DNA of 64,000 nt from the NCBI GenBank assembly GCA_965243145.1, contig CBDEUB010000002.1:1054001-1118000 (forward strand). Direction: 5' to 3'. The notes beneath the pieces are model-generated. The model searched no databases. It saw only the letters and a list, made by a program, of their open reading frames with translations, and was not told where the DNA came from. The translations under genes were made by a program, and so were the position numbers. Source of the stretch: CBDBLK01 sp965243145 (GTDB taxonomy: Bacteria > Bdellovibrionota > Bacteriovoracia > Bacteriovoracales > Bacteriovoracaceae). Shown in pieces: positions 17,450 through 25,304 of the stretch. Position 1 is the stretch's first letter, and every line of letters begins with the position of its first letter.

Positions 17450-18070
17450 GTGTCTTCTAAATTAGGAACACTCAGGTTATCTGCTCCCAACTATAATCAA
17501 GTTATTATTGGTAAAAAAATTACTTTAAAACCAGTCTCTCAAACAGAAATAAATGAAACCTATGTTTCTTGGCTAAATGACTCAGATATAAATAGTGGTC
17601 TCATATCAACACAGAACTTTATTTATGATATAAAATCAATTGTTGAATATGTCAACAATATAAGAAGTAAGCAAAGAACAGAAATATTTGCCATTTTGTA
17701 TGGTGATAAATCTCAACATGTAGGAAATATCGCTATTACGCATTTTAATGAAGATAACTCAAGATCATTAACCTATGGCCTACTTATTGGAGATAGTTCT
17801 GCTCGTTCTACTGGCGTAGGTGCTAAAGCAATTATCCTATTATTAAACTATATTTTCAAAAACTTTAAAGAAATAGAACAAATAAATGTTAGTTGTAAAA
17901 AGACAAATAGGGAATCCTATGAATTTTTAACCCGACTAGGATTTACCAATGTGGGCAAAGATCAACTTCCTAAGTATATTCAGACAAAGTATAATCAAGA
18001 TTCACTTTGCTTTAAGTTAAGCGAAGAGAATTGGAACAAAAAAAAAGAATACTTACTAACTTTAATCTAA
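17450..18070 (+). CDS. GNAT N-acetyltransferase (RimJ/RimL type)
   Basis: About 206 residues with a GTG start. IGKKITLKPVSQTEINETYVSWLND is the typical RimJ/RimL-type N-terminus, GLLIGDSSARSTGVGAKAI the acetyl-CoA region, and ISCKKTNRES-like VSCKKTNRESYEFLTRLGF the C-terminal strand. First gene of the AT-rich acyl block, and its end overlaps the region just before the acyl carrier protein. It may transfer an acyl group, perhaps from the neighbouring carrier protein, to a sugar amine. The donor is not known. Confidence 0.85.
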   Translation: MSSKLGTLRLSAPNYNQVIIGKKITLKPVSQTEINETYVSWLNDSDINSGLISTQNFIYDIKSIVEYVNNIRSKQRTEIFAILYGDKSQHVGNIAITHFNEDNSRSLTYGLLIGDSSARSTGVGAKAIILLLNYIFKNFKEIEQINVSCKKTNRESYEFLTRLGFTNVGKDQLPKYIQTKYNQDSLCFKLSEENWNKKKEYLLTLI

Positions 18071-18084
18071 GAATCAATGATAAT

Positions 18085-18321
18085 ATGAATATAGAAGGTG
18101 AATTATATAAAATTATTAATTACATTCGTTCAAAAAAAGAACTTGATAGTGTAATAATTAAAAATGAACATTTAGACTTGAGAAAAGACCTAGATTTTGA
18201 TTCCCTCGATTTGGCCGAACTGACAGTAAGAATAGAAAGTAAATTTAATATTGACATTTTCTCAGATGGAGCAGTCAACAATATTAAAGACATAATGAAA
18301 AAATTAAAACCTGATGGATAA
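18085..18321 (+). CDS. Acyl carrier protein
   Basis: A 78-residue carrier protein. The phosphopantetheine serine is S40 in DFDSLDLAELTVRIE, the standard DSLD motif, in a short acidic helical protein. The ATG at 18085 gives the right length; upstream frame inside the acetyltransferase end is not needed. It overlaps the ligase gene by 8 nt. This is a dedicated, not housekeeping, carrier, since it sits with its own AMP-forming ligase and SDR reductase. Confidence 0.92.
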   Translation: MNIEGELYKIINYIRSKKELDSVIIKNEHLDLRKDLDFDSLDLAELTVRIESKFNIDIFSDGAVNNIKDIMKKLKPDG

Positions 18322-19510
18322 AAAAAAGGCTTTTTTTATTGCCCCTAATTTAAATATACATAAATCATATCAAGAGTTTCTTAATGACCTAAAATCGACT
18401 CAAATTTTTCAAAAAAATTATATTTTAGCAGATTATAATAATTATGAAATGCTAAAAATATTAGTTGGCAGTTTAGCCCTTAAAAAAGATATTGAATTTG
18501 TCAGCACTGCTAGAAATATAAGCGGAGATCAAATCTTTTATTACTCAGAAAACTCTAAAAATATTTCTGATTTATTTATTCACAACAATTCTAAAATGAT
18601 TTTATACACTTCAGGAACAACAGGCCGAAATAAAAAAATTATACATTCATTTAAATCAATTACTAAAGGGATAAGAATCGATCAGAAATACATAAATGAT
18701 GTTTGGGGATTAACATTTAAGCTAGATAGGATGGCCGGAATTCAAGTATTTTTTCAAGCAATGCTAAACGGATCAACTTTAATCGACTTAACCGACCTTA
18801 ATAAAAAAGAAGTTCTTAGCGCATTTAAGGAATTTAGAATAACACGTCTTTCAGCTACTCCGACTTATCTTAACTTGCTTTTACCAGTTACTCCTCCAAT
18901 TATTAATATTAAGTCGGTTGCAAGCGGCGGAGAAATATTAGATGATGATTTGAAAGAAAAAATTATAAAAAGTTTTCCTCAGAGTAAAATTTTAAATATT
19001 TATGCGAGTACAGAGCTAGGATCCATTTTGAGGAGTAGTAATAGTTATTTTGAAATCTCCAAAGAGAAGGAAAAGTTTATTAAAATAAAAGAAAATGAGT
19101 TACTAGCTCATAAATCTTTATATTTTGAACGAAGAAATCAAAAAGAAGACTGGATTTGTACTGGAGACATGGTAAAAATCCTTAATAAAAAACCTCTTCG
19201 CTTTAAATTTATTGGAAGAAAAGATTTGGAAATCAATATTGGTGGCGTAAAGATAAACCCAGAAGAATGTGAGCAAGTTATAGAAAATATATCCTTTATA
19301 TCACAGGCCGTAGTGTACACTAGAAAAAGCAGTGTTATCAATAATATATTAATGGCAGATGTAACTATCAACCAGAAAGGGAAAACCGAAGAAGACATCT
19401 TTAAAGACTTAAGAAAAAAATTACCAAATTATAAAATCCCCCGCATCATCAATATCGTTAATGATGTTAAAACATCGAAAGGTAATAAAAAAATAAGGGA
19501 AATAAAATAA
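18314..19510 (+). CDS. AMP-forming acyl/amino-acid ligase (ANL family, short)
   Basis: A 398-residue adenylating enzyme, shorter than the usual 500-plus. Present motifs: MILYTSGTTGRNKKIIHS (P-loop), YASTELGS (adenine side), TGDMVKI (ribose Asp), RKDLEINIGGVKINPEE (hinge), and a C-terminal KIPRIINIVNDV...KGNKKIREIK that carries the catalytic lysine. The missing part is N-terminal, as in several enzymes that load a stand-alone carrier protein. Gene order (carrier protein, ligase, SDR, with overlaps of 8 and 1 nt) implies that it activates an acid and loads it on the carrier. Confidence 0.88.
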   Translation: MDKKKAFFIAPNLNIHKSYQEFLNDLKSTQIFQKNYILADYNNYEMLKILVGSLALKKDIEFVSTARNISGDQIFYYSENSKNISDLFIHNNSKMILYTSGTTGRNKKIIHSFKSITKGIRIDQKYINDVWGLTFKLDRMAGIQVFFQAMLNGSTLIDLTDLNKKEVLSAFKEFRITRLSATPTYLNLLLPVTPPIINIKSVASGGEILDDDLKEKIIKSFPQSKILNIYASTELGSILRSSNSYFEISKEKEKFIKIKENELLAHKSLYFERRNQKEDWICTGDMVKILNKKPLRFKFIGRKDLEINIGGVKINPEECEQVIENISFISQAVVYTRKSSVINNILMADVTINQKGKTEEDIFKDLRKKLPNYKIPRIINIVNDVKTSKGNKKIREIK

Positions 19511-20229
19511 TGAAAAATATATTGATTACTGGAATATCTAAAGGTCTTGGTTATTTTGTGACAAAAAAACTTCTTGAAAATAATTATTTCGTATATGGGT
19601 TATCTAGTTCTGTAAATAAAAATATTAAACTATTAGACAATTATAACAACTTTAAATATTTGAAATTTGATTTAAGAAATATAGACGATATAGAATCGAA
19701 AATTTTCAAAAAATTTATTGATTTATCAATTCCAATTTATGGAGTCATTAATAATGCTGCTATTGCTTACGATGATATTGTCACTAATTTAGATGTTGAA
19801 AGATTGACTGAAATGTATAGTGTAAATGTTTTTGCTCCTATTATTATAACGAAAAGAGCGATAAGAAATATGTTATTGAATGATGTACAAGGAAGTTTAA
19901 TTCATATTTCTTCAGTAAGTGCTCATACTGGATATAAGGGACTATCAATGTATGCTTCTACAAAAGGGGCACTTGAAGCCTTTTCTAAAAATATAGCAAG
20001 AGAATGGGGAGAAAGAAAAATTAGATCCAACTGTATTGCAGCAGGATTTATGAATTCAGATATGACAGAAAATTTATCAACCGATATGAAAGACCGTATT
20101 TTTAAAAGAACAAGTTTGAAATCAGAAACACTAAAAGAAAGTGTTTTAGAAGCCATTCTTTTGCTGATAAACAATGAAGCTAGATCCATAACTGGTGAAG
20201 TCATTCATGTAGATGCAGGAACAATTTAA
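19510..20229 (+). CDS. SDR oxidoreductase (FabG-like 3-ketoacyl-ACP reductase)
   Basis: A 239-residue classical short-chain dehydrogenase. The cofactor loop is TGISKGLGYFVTKKL, NNAA stabilises the centre, catalysis uses the Ser in SSVSAHTGYKG and the YxxxK in MYASTKGALEAF. The C-terminal SITGEVIHVDAG is the FabG-type ending. Its start overlaps the ligase stop by 1 nt (TAATG). Its stop overlaps that of the convergent polysaccharide gene. It probably reduces a keto group on the carrier-bound acyl chain. Confidence 0.9.
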   Translation: MKNILITGISKGLGYFVTKKLLENNYFVYGLSSSVNKNIKLLDNYNNFKYLKFDLRNIDDIESKIFKKFIDLSIPIYGVINNAAIAYDDIVTNLDVERLTEMYSVNVFAPIIITKRAIRNMLLNDVQGSLIHISSVSAHTGYKGLSMYASTKGALEAFSKNIAREWGERKIRSNCIAAGFMNSDMTENLSTDMKDRIFKRTSLKSETLKESVLEAILLLINNEARSITGEVIHVDAGTI

Positions 20230-21776
20230 TTTCTTGAAACCGAATGACTTTTCAAACAGATTCTTGCTTTTTGATAGACAAATTTTTTAAGTTCTTCTTT
20301 ATGAAAACAAATGGGAACACCCATTCTCGCTTCAGGTCGGGTAAACATTCCCGAAGGGTCGTAATAAGTGGCATTGCCCTTTCTTTCATGGCATAAAATG
20401 GCCGGAGATGAAAAAGGCAAGACGATCACAACATCAGAAATATCGCACAATTGATAGATGCTCACTTCGGGATCAAGTAAAGCAATATCCTTTGTTTGCT
20501 CTATATAGGGAATATAATTTGAACACATCAAAGGATTTTTATCTCTTCTTTTTGGTTTTAAGAATATTCTTATCCTTCTATCAGTTTCGTTCTTAATTTC
20601 TCTGCAAGATCCCAAAATGCCATCAACAAATGCCTTCCAATATTCAAAAGAACCAGGTGCGAGAAATCCCTTTCTAGGAGTAATATCAAAAATAGAGATA
20701 TTCAAACTGGAATTGCCGTAGAGGGAAAATTGAATATTTTTGAAGTTTTCAGTATAAAAAAGAATGGGGCCACAAACGCGAACTTCCCCGCAGGGGATAT
20801 GGGATGCAAGCCATTCCTTTTCAAAATAAGTCCAAACGAAATGAATATCAGTTCTTAAAAGAAATATACCAGGAGGCATACTGGAATGCTCTAAAATACT
20901 GGTCTGTATAGGCCTGCTATTGGCCGAATACCACAGCATGATCGCTTTAAATTTTTTGCTAGGAAGATCGGAAAACCACAATCTTTGTTCGTATATATTA
21001 GATTGTGTTACAAAAAAATTATTTATAAAGTTCCTGGAATTGAGGAAATCAACGATGCCAAATTCCGCATAATCCAAGGCGAGAACCAGAACAAGTGGCC
21101 TTGAAATGGCCAAAGTACAAAATTCCAAAAAATATTTTAATTGAAAACCCACCAAGGAAAAAATATCTCCAATGCCCGTCTCACACTTTTCCAGACTTCC
21201 AAAAAGTGGATAGGGACAATAATGGAATTTGTCCCGACTGTAAATGGGTTTTCCAGAACACACATAGTAACTCGATTGACGAAGTTCAGGAATAGGGCCA
21301 TCAACGCAAAATTTTTCAAATTCCTCGGTTGAATTGCTTTTGAGGTATTGCTGATCAATGAGGCCCAAAACAATATTGGCCGATTTCTGATCCCCCTTTT
21401 TTAACAGGGAAAATGCACCCATTGCGACGGCCGCACTCCAAAAAAAAACGAATTTAAAAAAATAGTAGAAATATCCGAAAAATGTTAAATAAATCAAATC
21501 TCTCTTGAGGTCATAGAACAAAAATTTCCCCTCAATCTTTGTCTTCTTTTGCAATGAGGCCAGGATGTTCTCATCACGCATCTCGTACGACAATTTGCTA
21601 ATTTCTAAATCCCGAAAATCTTTTCGTATAACCTGAACAATCCTCTTCGCCATGAAAGGATATTTTTCAACATAATTTCCCAAACTTTTTTCGGCCTTAG
21701 CTAAAATAGAGCGGAGATATTTAAAACATAAATCGCTGCACTCTATTTTTTTACGATCGACCAGACTTTTATTCAT
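20226..21776 (-). CDS. Putative polysaccharide biosynthesis protein (PFTS-motif-like)
   Basis: About 516 residues. An N-terminal helical region is followed by a hydrophobic stretch near residues 95-125 (LIYLTFFGYFYYFFKFVFFWSAAV), then a GT-B-like C-terminal half with RIRIFLKPKRRDKN and DVVIVLPFSSPAILCHERK. The last resembles the PFTS motif of a poorly characterised polysaccharide family. The start at 21776 is chosen because GGAG lies seven bases before it; the longer open frame to 22361 is antisense to hsp20. It probably transfers or handles a sugar for the island's product. The family assignment is from motif memory only. Confidence 0.65.
   Translation of the reverse strand: MNKSLVDRKKIECSDLCFKYLRSILAKAEKSLGNYVEKYPFMAKRIVQVIRKDFRDLEISKLSYEMRDENILASLQKKTKIEGKFLFYDLKRDLIYLTFFGYFYYFFKFVFFWSAAVAMGAFSLLKKGDQKSANIVLGLIDQQYLKSNSTEEFEKFCVDGPIPELRQSSYYVCSGKPIYSRDKFHYCPYPLFGSLEKCETGIGDIFSLVGFQLKYFLEFCTLAISRPLVLVLALDYAEFGIVDFLNSRNFINNFFVTQSNIYEQRLWFSDLPSKKFKAIMLWYSANSRPIQTSILEHSSMPPGIFLLRTDIHFVWTYFEKEWLASHIPCGEVRVCGPILFYTENFKNIQFSLYGNSSLNISIFDITPRKGFLAPGSFEYWKAFVDGILGSCREIKNETDRRIRIFLKPKRRDKNPLMCSNYIPYIEQTKDIALLDPEVSIYQLCDISDVVIVLPFSSPAILCHERKGNATYYDPSGMFTRPEARMGVPICFHKEELKKFVYQKARICLKSHSVSRN
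20242..20257. repeat. 16-bp direct repeat, right copy
   Basis: An identical copy of the repeat at 17401-17416. It lies within the last codons of the convergent polysaccharide gene (encoding LKSHS near its C-terminus), just outside the acyl block. Confidence 0.75.
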
Positions 21777-21887
21777 TTTTTCAGCTCCAAACCCTTGACA
21801 TTTCTTGGCCCAATCCCAACTTGAGGATAGATAAGAGCATCGCCCGATATGGCCCAGGTGGGCCATTTTAACAAAGGAGATAAGACG

Positions 21888-22334
21888 ATGAAAACCGCAG
21901 TTTTTTCGCCCAAAGACTTTTTGCTCGGCCCAGCTTTGTGGGATTTTGACAACGATTTTATGGGATTGGGAAATATTGTCAAAAGCGCCACTCCGACTCA
22001 CTTGAAGGAAACCGACGAGGCCTTTTTCTTCACCGTAGACATGCCAGGGGTCGATAAAAAAGGCCTGGACATTCAGGTCGAAGGTGACCACATCGTCATT
22101 CAGGCGGTTCGCAAGGACAAATTTGCCAGTGATGACAACAGTGTGGCCAAGATTTCTAAAAGGGTGTTGATTCCTGGCCAAGTGGACAAAAAAAAGATTC
22201 AGGCCCGCTGCGAAAACGGAGTGCTCTACTTGGCCCTGCCCAAGGCCACTGCGGCCAGGCCTCAAAAAGTCGAGATTTCCGAAGGCCCTGCTAATGGAAC
22301 CTGGAACAAATTGCTCGGCGAGGCCAAGACCTAA
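21888..22334 (+). CDS. Hsp20/alpha-crystallin small heat-shock protein
   Basis: A 148-residue small chaperone that holds unfolded proteins. The alpha-crystallin domain runs from about THLKETDEAFFFTVDMPGVDKKGLDIQVEG to the signature ENGVLYLALPKA. The start at 21888 has an ideal AAAGGAGAT site. It marks the return to core base composition after the AT-rich island. No CIRCE-type operator was seen upstream. Confidence 0.93.
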   Translation: MKTAVFSPKDFLLGPALWDFDNDFMGLGNIVKSATPTHLKETDEAFFFTVDMPGVDKKGLDIQVEGDHIVIQAVRKDKFASDDNSVAKISKRVLIPGQVDKKKIQARCENGVLYLALPKATAARPQKVEISEGPANGTWNKLLGEAKT

Positions 22335-22408
22335 ATGCCCAAAGTCGAGTTGGGCCGCCATTTTTTGCCGAATGGTGGCCCAAATAATGGCCCAAGTACT
22401 TTGACAAG

Positions 22409-22484
22409 TGGCCGCCCCAGAGGGATTCGAACCCCCATCTCAGCTTTAGGAAAGCCGCGTTCTATCCGACTGAACTATGGGGCG
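22409..22484 (-). tRNA. tRNA-Arg(CCT)
   Basis: On the minus strand the acceptor CGCCCCA pairs with TGGGGCG, the anticodon loop is TTCCTAA (anticodon CCT), and the T-arm contains GGTTCGAATCC. CCA is encoded at 22411-22409. The length is 76 nt. It decodes AGG. Confidence 0.95.
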
Positions 22485-22513
22485 GAACTTAACTATTTGA
22501 AATTTTGAACTTC

Positions 22514-23260
22514 TCATAAAAAAGTATTCTCTAACAGGGCAATAATCGTCTTCACAGGTATTTTTTTACTACATGCACCTTTAACGACCTCGGGAGTCAA
22601 CTCTCTTTTAAGCTGATTCACAAATTCCGTAAAGTCTTTTCTTATTTTTCCTGTCAGTTTCTCTCTACTCTCTTCGGTAAGAAAAGTAACAGCTAAATTG
22701 ATAATATCTCCCCTATGCTTTTTCCAATTCTTCGAGTCCTCCCTCCGTTCCTTTATTTCTAAGTAGGCCTTGGCCTTGAAAATAATAAGGGCCAGTGCGT
22801 TTAAAATATAGATACCATCCTTCTCAACCACATTTTTGCTTATGATAGTGTAATATTCATCATCTAAAAGAATGGCCGATAACGACTCAATTTTTTCCGA
22901 AACTGTGATGGGAATAATATGTTGCCCATCAAATAATTCAAAATTATCTTCCGCTGTTGCAAAAAATTCAATCATAATTGGGAACTTGCCATCAATAGGT
23001 TTTTGAAAACGATAAAAAGTTGCCTGGTCTCTGTTCCCTCTCTGTATCTCATACCCACCAGCTTTAATATAACTCTTTATTACATTCAAAAAATTTTTAC
23101 TTGGCCTTATCATCAAAACAATATCCAAATCTTTTGTTGGCCTTATTCTTGCTGCTCCAACCTCATCAAGCAACAGATAGTTGGCCACTCCTCCAATTAA
23201 AATAAAATGTTCTGAATAGTTTTTGAAATAATTTTTAAAATGGCCTAAACCTCTAACCAT
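22514..23260 (-). CDS. AbiEii-like nucleotidyltransferase (candidate toxin)
   Basis: A 248-residue protein of the nucleotidyltransferase superfamily. ILIGGVANYLLL carries the GG-type loop, and RPTKDLDIVLMI has two Asp in the DxD arrangement expected for metal binding. A third acidic strand is PIMIEFFAT. The rest is helical with a basic end. It is preceded by a winged-helix-like gene 9 nt upstream, the arrangement of AbiE-type (type IV) toxin-antitoxin systems, in which the NTase is the toxin. Length and motifs fit but the toxin role is inferred. Confidence 0.7.
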   Translation of the reverse strand: MVRGLGHFKNYFKNYSEHFILIGGVANYLLLDEVGAARIRPTKDLDIVLMIRPSKNFLNVIKSYIKAGGYEIQRGNRDQATFYRFQKPIDGKFPIMIEFFATAEDNFELFDGQHIIPITVSEKIESLSAILLDDEYYTIISKNVVEKDGIYILNALALIIFKAKAYLEIKERREDSKNWKKHRGDIINLAVTFLTEESREKLTGKIRKDFTEFVNQLKRELTPEVVKGACSKKIPVKTIIALLENTFL

Positions 23261-23269
23261 ACCCTTAAC

Positions 23270-24223
23270 CTATTTCCAAATTATGTTTTTAAGAAGCTTT
23301 TCCAGTTCGATTTTCACTCTTTCATCAATTTCATCCCTATTTACCAAAAATATATCAATTATGTTGATGCAATTATCTTTCACAAGGATTGGTGGTCTAT
23401 CCCATAATTCTACCTTAGAACTTGCAAAATCCTGTAAAACAGATACCGTACCCTTAAACCCTTTTTTAAAGACCTTTTTATCGGAAGCAAAAGTTTGAAT
23501 CTCATCATCAGTCAGCATCGACTTCTTTGATAAAGCAGAAATGCCAGATAAAGGCATTGTTTTGGGAATTTTTTCAATAAAAACAGATTCCTGAACAGGG
23601 GTTTTAATATTCTTTTTTAAATATGCCCACAAGTCAGAACATTCTAAAAACTGAATATACTTTGATACTCCAATTTTTTCCTCTGTACACAACTCATTTT
23701 CCAACAAGGGCCTAATGGCCCTCCCCACTGTCATCTTTGTTGTTTTAAACAATTTAGCGATCTCTACTTTGTTTTTACCAGAAAGGTCTCCCTTCAATAT
23801 TTCCCTAATAATCATATTGACACTCATCCCTGTCAATTTTACTGATCTGGATTCATTTTTTCTACCTTCTGGTTTTATTGAGATATTTACAGAAGGTAAG
23901 TGAACCTGTTTTCGTTCGATAACAAAGTTATAGGCATTATCAATCATTACTTGAACTTTATTAAAATGAAGTTCCTTCAAATACCAAATCTGAGGAAGAT
24001 TGATCTTTTCTTTCAAAACTTTACCATGCTTTTTAAAATCTCTAGGCCCCAGCATTTTATCTCTTACTCGAATAACTAAAAACGGTCTTTGGTTGATATT
24101 AAGTTCTTCAAATTCATAAATCTCACAATAAAGGGCCGGAACATTTTTAGGCCTAATGCTCCTTCCTTCAACTTTTAATTTGGGCAGATATTTTTTGATA
24201 GTTTTTTCAGCTATGCTCTTCAT
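23270..24223 (-). CDS. Helix-turn-helix partner of the nucleotidyltransferase (candidate antitoxin/regulator)
   Basis: A 317-residue protein. The middle contains NKVEIAKLFKTTKMTVGRAIRPLLENEL (residues about 155-182), a convincing winged helix-turn-helix. The N-terminal half has several beta-strand-like stretches and a Lys-rich character. The C-terminal third is of unknown fold. It is the first gene of a two-gene operon with the nucleotidyltransferase. A strong palindrome lies directly upstream (24241-24282), as expected for an autoregulated antitoxin. AbiEi-type antitoxins also begin with a winged helix, but here it is central, so this may be a different family. Confidence 0.6.
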   Translation of the reverse strand: MKSIAEKTIKKYLPKLKVEGRSIRPKNVPALYCEIYEFEELNINQRPFLVIRVRDKMLGPRDFKKHGKVLKEKINLPQIWYLKELHFNKVQVMIDNAYNFVIERKQVHLPSVNISIKPEGRKNESRSVKLTGMSVNMIIREILKGDLSGKNKVEIAKLFKTTKMTVGRAIRPLLENELCTEEKIGVSKYIQFLECSDLWAYLKKNIKTPVQESVFIEKIPKTMPLSGISALSKKSMLTDDEIQTFASDKKVFKKGFKGTVSVLQDFASSKVELWDRPPILVKDNCINIIDIFLVNRDEIDERVKIELEKLLKNIIWK

Positions 24224-24228
24224 AAAGA

Positions 24229-24292
24229 TATTGTAACACTAAAATAATGATTGTAACAAAAAAATGTTATAATCATTATTTTAATGTTATAA
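24229..24292 (-). promoter_or_regulatory. Palindromic operator of the NTase operon
   Basis: The arm AAAATAATGATTGTAACA at 24241-24258 is repeated in inverted orientation at 24265-24282 with one mismatch and a 6-bp A-run between. Extra half-sites (ATTGTAACA around 24230-24238, and TGTTATAAT around 24285-24293) flank it. The operon start codon is at 24223, so the palindrome overlaps its promoter. Confidence 0.75.
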
Positions 24293-24297
24293 TCCAG

Positions 24298-25212
24298 CTA
24301 AAGCGTACTCACCGCCCCCTTGGCAATACCTTCGTAGGCGCGGACAGAAACCACATCGGCCTCGCCGACTTTGGCCTTAATCAGCTTGGCGAAATGCATG
24401 GACAGGTTTTCTACAGTGCTCTCCGCCTGGAGGAAATAGGCCGCCTGGCCCGGTAGGATTCCACGGAAAGTTCCCTGGGAGGCCTGGTATTCGATTTCGA
24501 CGGGTGGAAGTTCCGGGTAGCGGCCTTCCGGTTTTTCCGTCCCGCAGGCCCTCGCAATTTCAGCATGGTTGGCCACATTTTCCCACTTGCAAAAGTGGAC
24601 GCTGCCCTTAAACAACTCATTGGCCAAAAAGTGCTCATATTCGGGGGCGGCCCTACCGTTGATTTCCACATCAACAGTGTTGCGGTGGCCATGGAAGAGG
24701 CGCTGACAATTGCCGTAGTGTTCTTTGAGGCCATGGGTATAGTGAAAAACCGCCTTGCCCGCAGGCACGCTCTCCTCGGCCAATTCAATCTTGACGGCAT
24801 CGACGGTTTCCGGCATTTCCCGCAAAATGGCCTCCTCAAGGAAGGCCTGAATGTTGGCCTTGGAGACATTGGCGTAGGGAATCTGGCAAATGCCCTGTTC
24901 AGGGCAATGATAAGAGAGCCACTTGTCTTCTGGCCCGTAGAAAAATTTGATCTGGCAGCGATTTTCCTGGGCCTCACCATCCCGTTCCTCCACCGCTCCC
25001 CGGGGAACGACGAGCCGGTGGTCGCAGTCCCGGTCGATAATCTCCTTGACCTTCCCCTTGGCGTAACTGAAGTCATAGACCACTCCCTCTTGGTCAGTGC
25101 GTCCAACAAATTCCACGCTGACTCTGAGAGAATCCCCCACCACTCCCAAGTGATCATCCAAATAAGCGTAGTCTAAAATTGTCACATTGCGATAAAAAAG
25201 TGAAATTTTCAT
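24298..25212 (-). CDS. 6-pyruvoyl-tetrahydropterin synthase family protein, two-domain QueD-like
   Basis: About 304 residues, roughly twice the size of QueD. The first half contains VVYDFSYAKGKVKEII and DCDHRLVVP, the second-half features of QueD. The second half contains THGLKEHYGNCQRLFHGHR, the zinc and cysteine region of the family, with one extra residue between the Cys and the HGH compared with the usual CxxxHGH. QueD makes 6-carboxytetrahydropterin for queuosine. It is divergent from folE2 and near tgt, supporting that role. The ATG at 25212 follows GGGGAGA. Confidence 0.82.
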   Translation of the reverse strand: MKISLFYRNVTILDYAYLDDHLGVVGDSLRVSVEFVGRTDQEGVVYDFSYAKGKVKEIIDRDCDHRLVVPRGAVEERDGEAQENRCQIKFFYGPEDKWLSYHCPEQGICQIPYANVSKANIQAFLEEAILREMPETVDAVKIELAEESVPAGKAVFHYTHGLKEHYGNCQRLFHGHRNTVDVEINGRAAPEYEHFLANELFKGSVHFCKWENVANHAEIARACGTEKPEGRYPELPPVEIEYQASQGTFRGILPGQAAYFLQAESTVENLSMHFAKLIKAKVGEADVVSVRAYEGIAKGAVSTL

Positions 25213-25304
25213 TTTTCTCCCCAACGGGCCTGACTTCTTCAACTTAACTCAATATAAATAGTGGAGTCTATATGCGCCAAGCACAAACCCCTTAGGGCCA
25301 CTTT

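Noticed and set aside
21777..22361. The polysaccharide gene's frame stays open upstream to 22361
   Set aside because: This extension is antisense to the hsp20 gene, which has a perfect ribosome site and full domain. The GGAG-led ATG at 21776 is the better start.
7925..22484. tRNA-Gly 3' end as an attachment site for the glycan island
   Set aside because: No second copy of the tRNA 3' sequence was seen at the distal border and no integrase gene is present.
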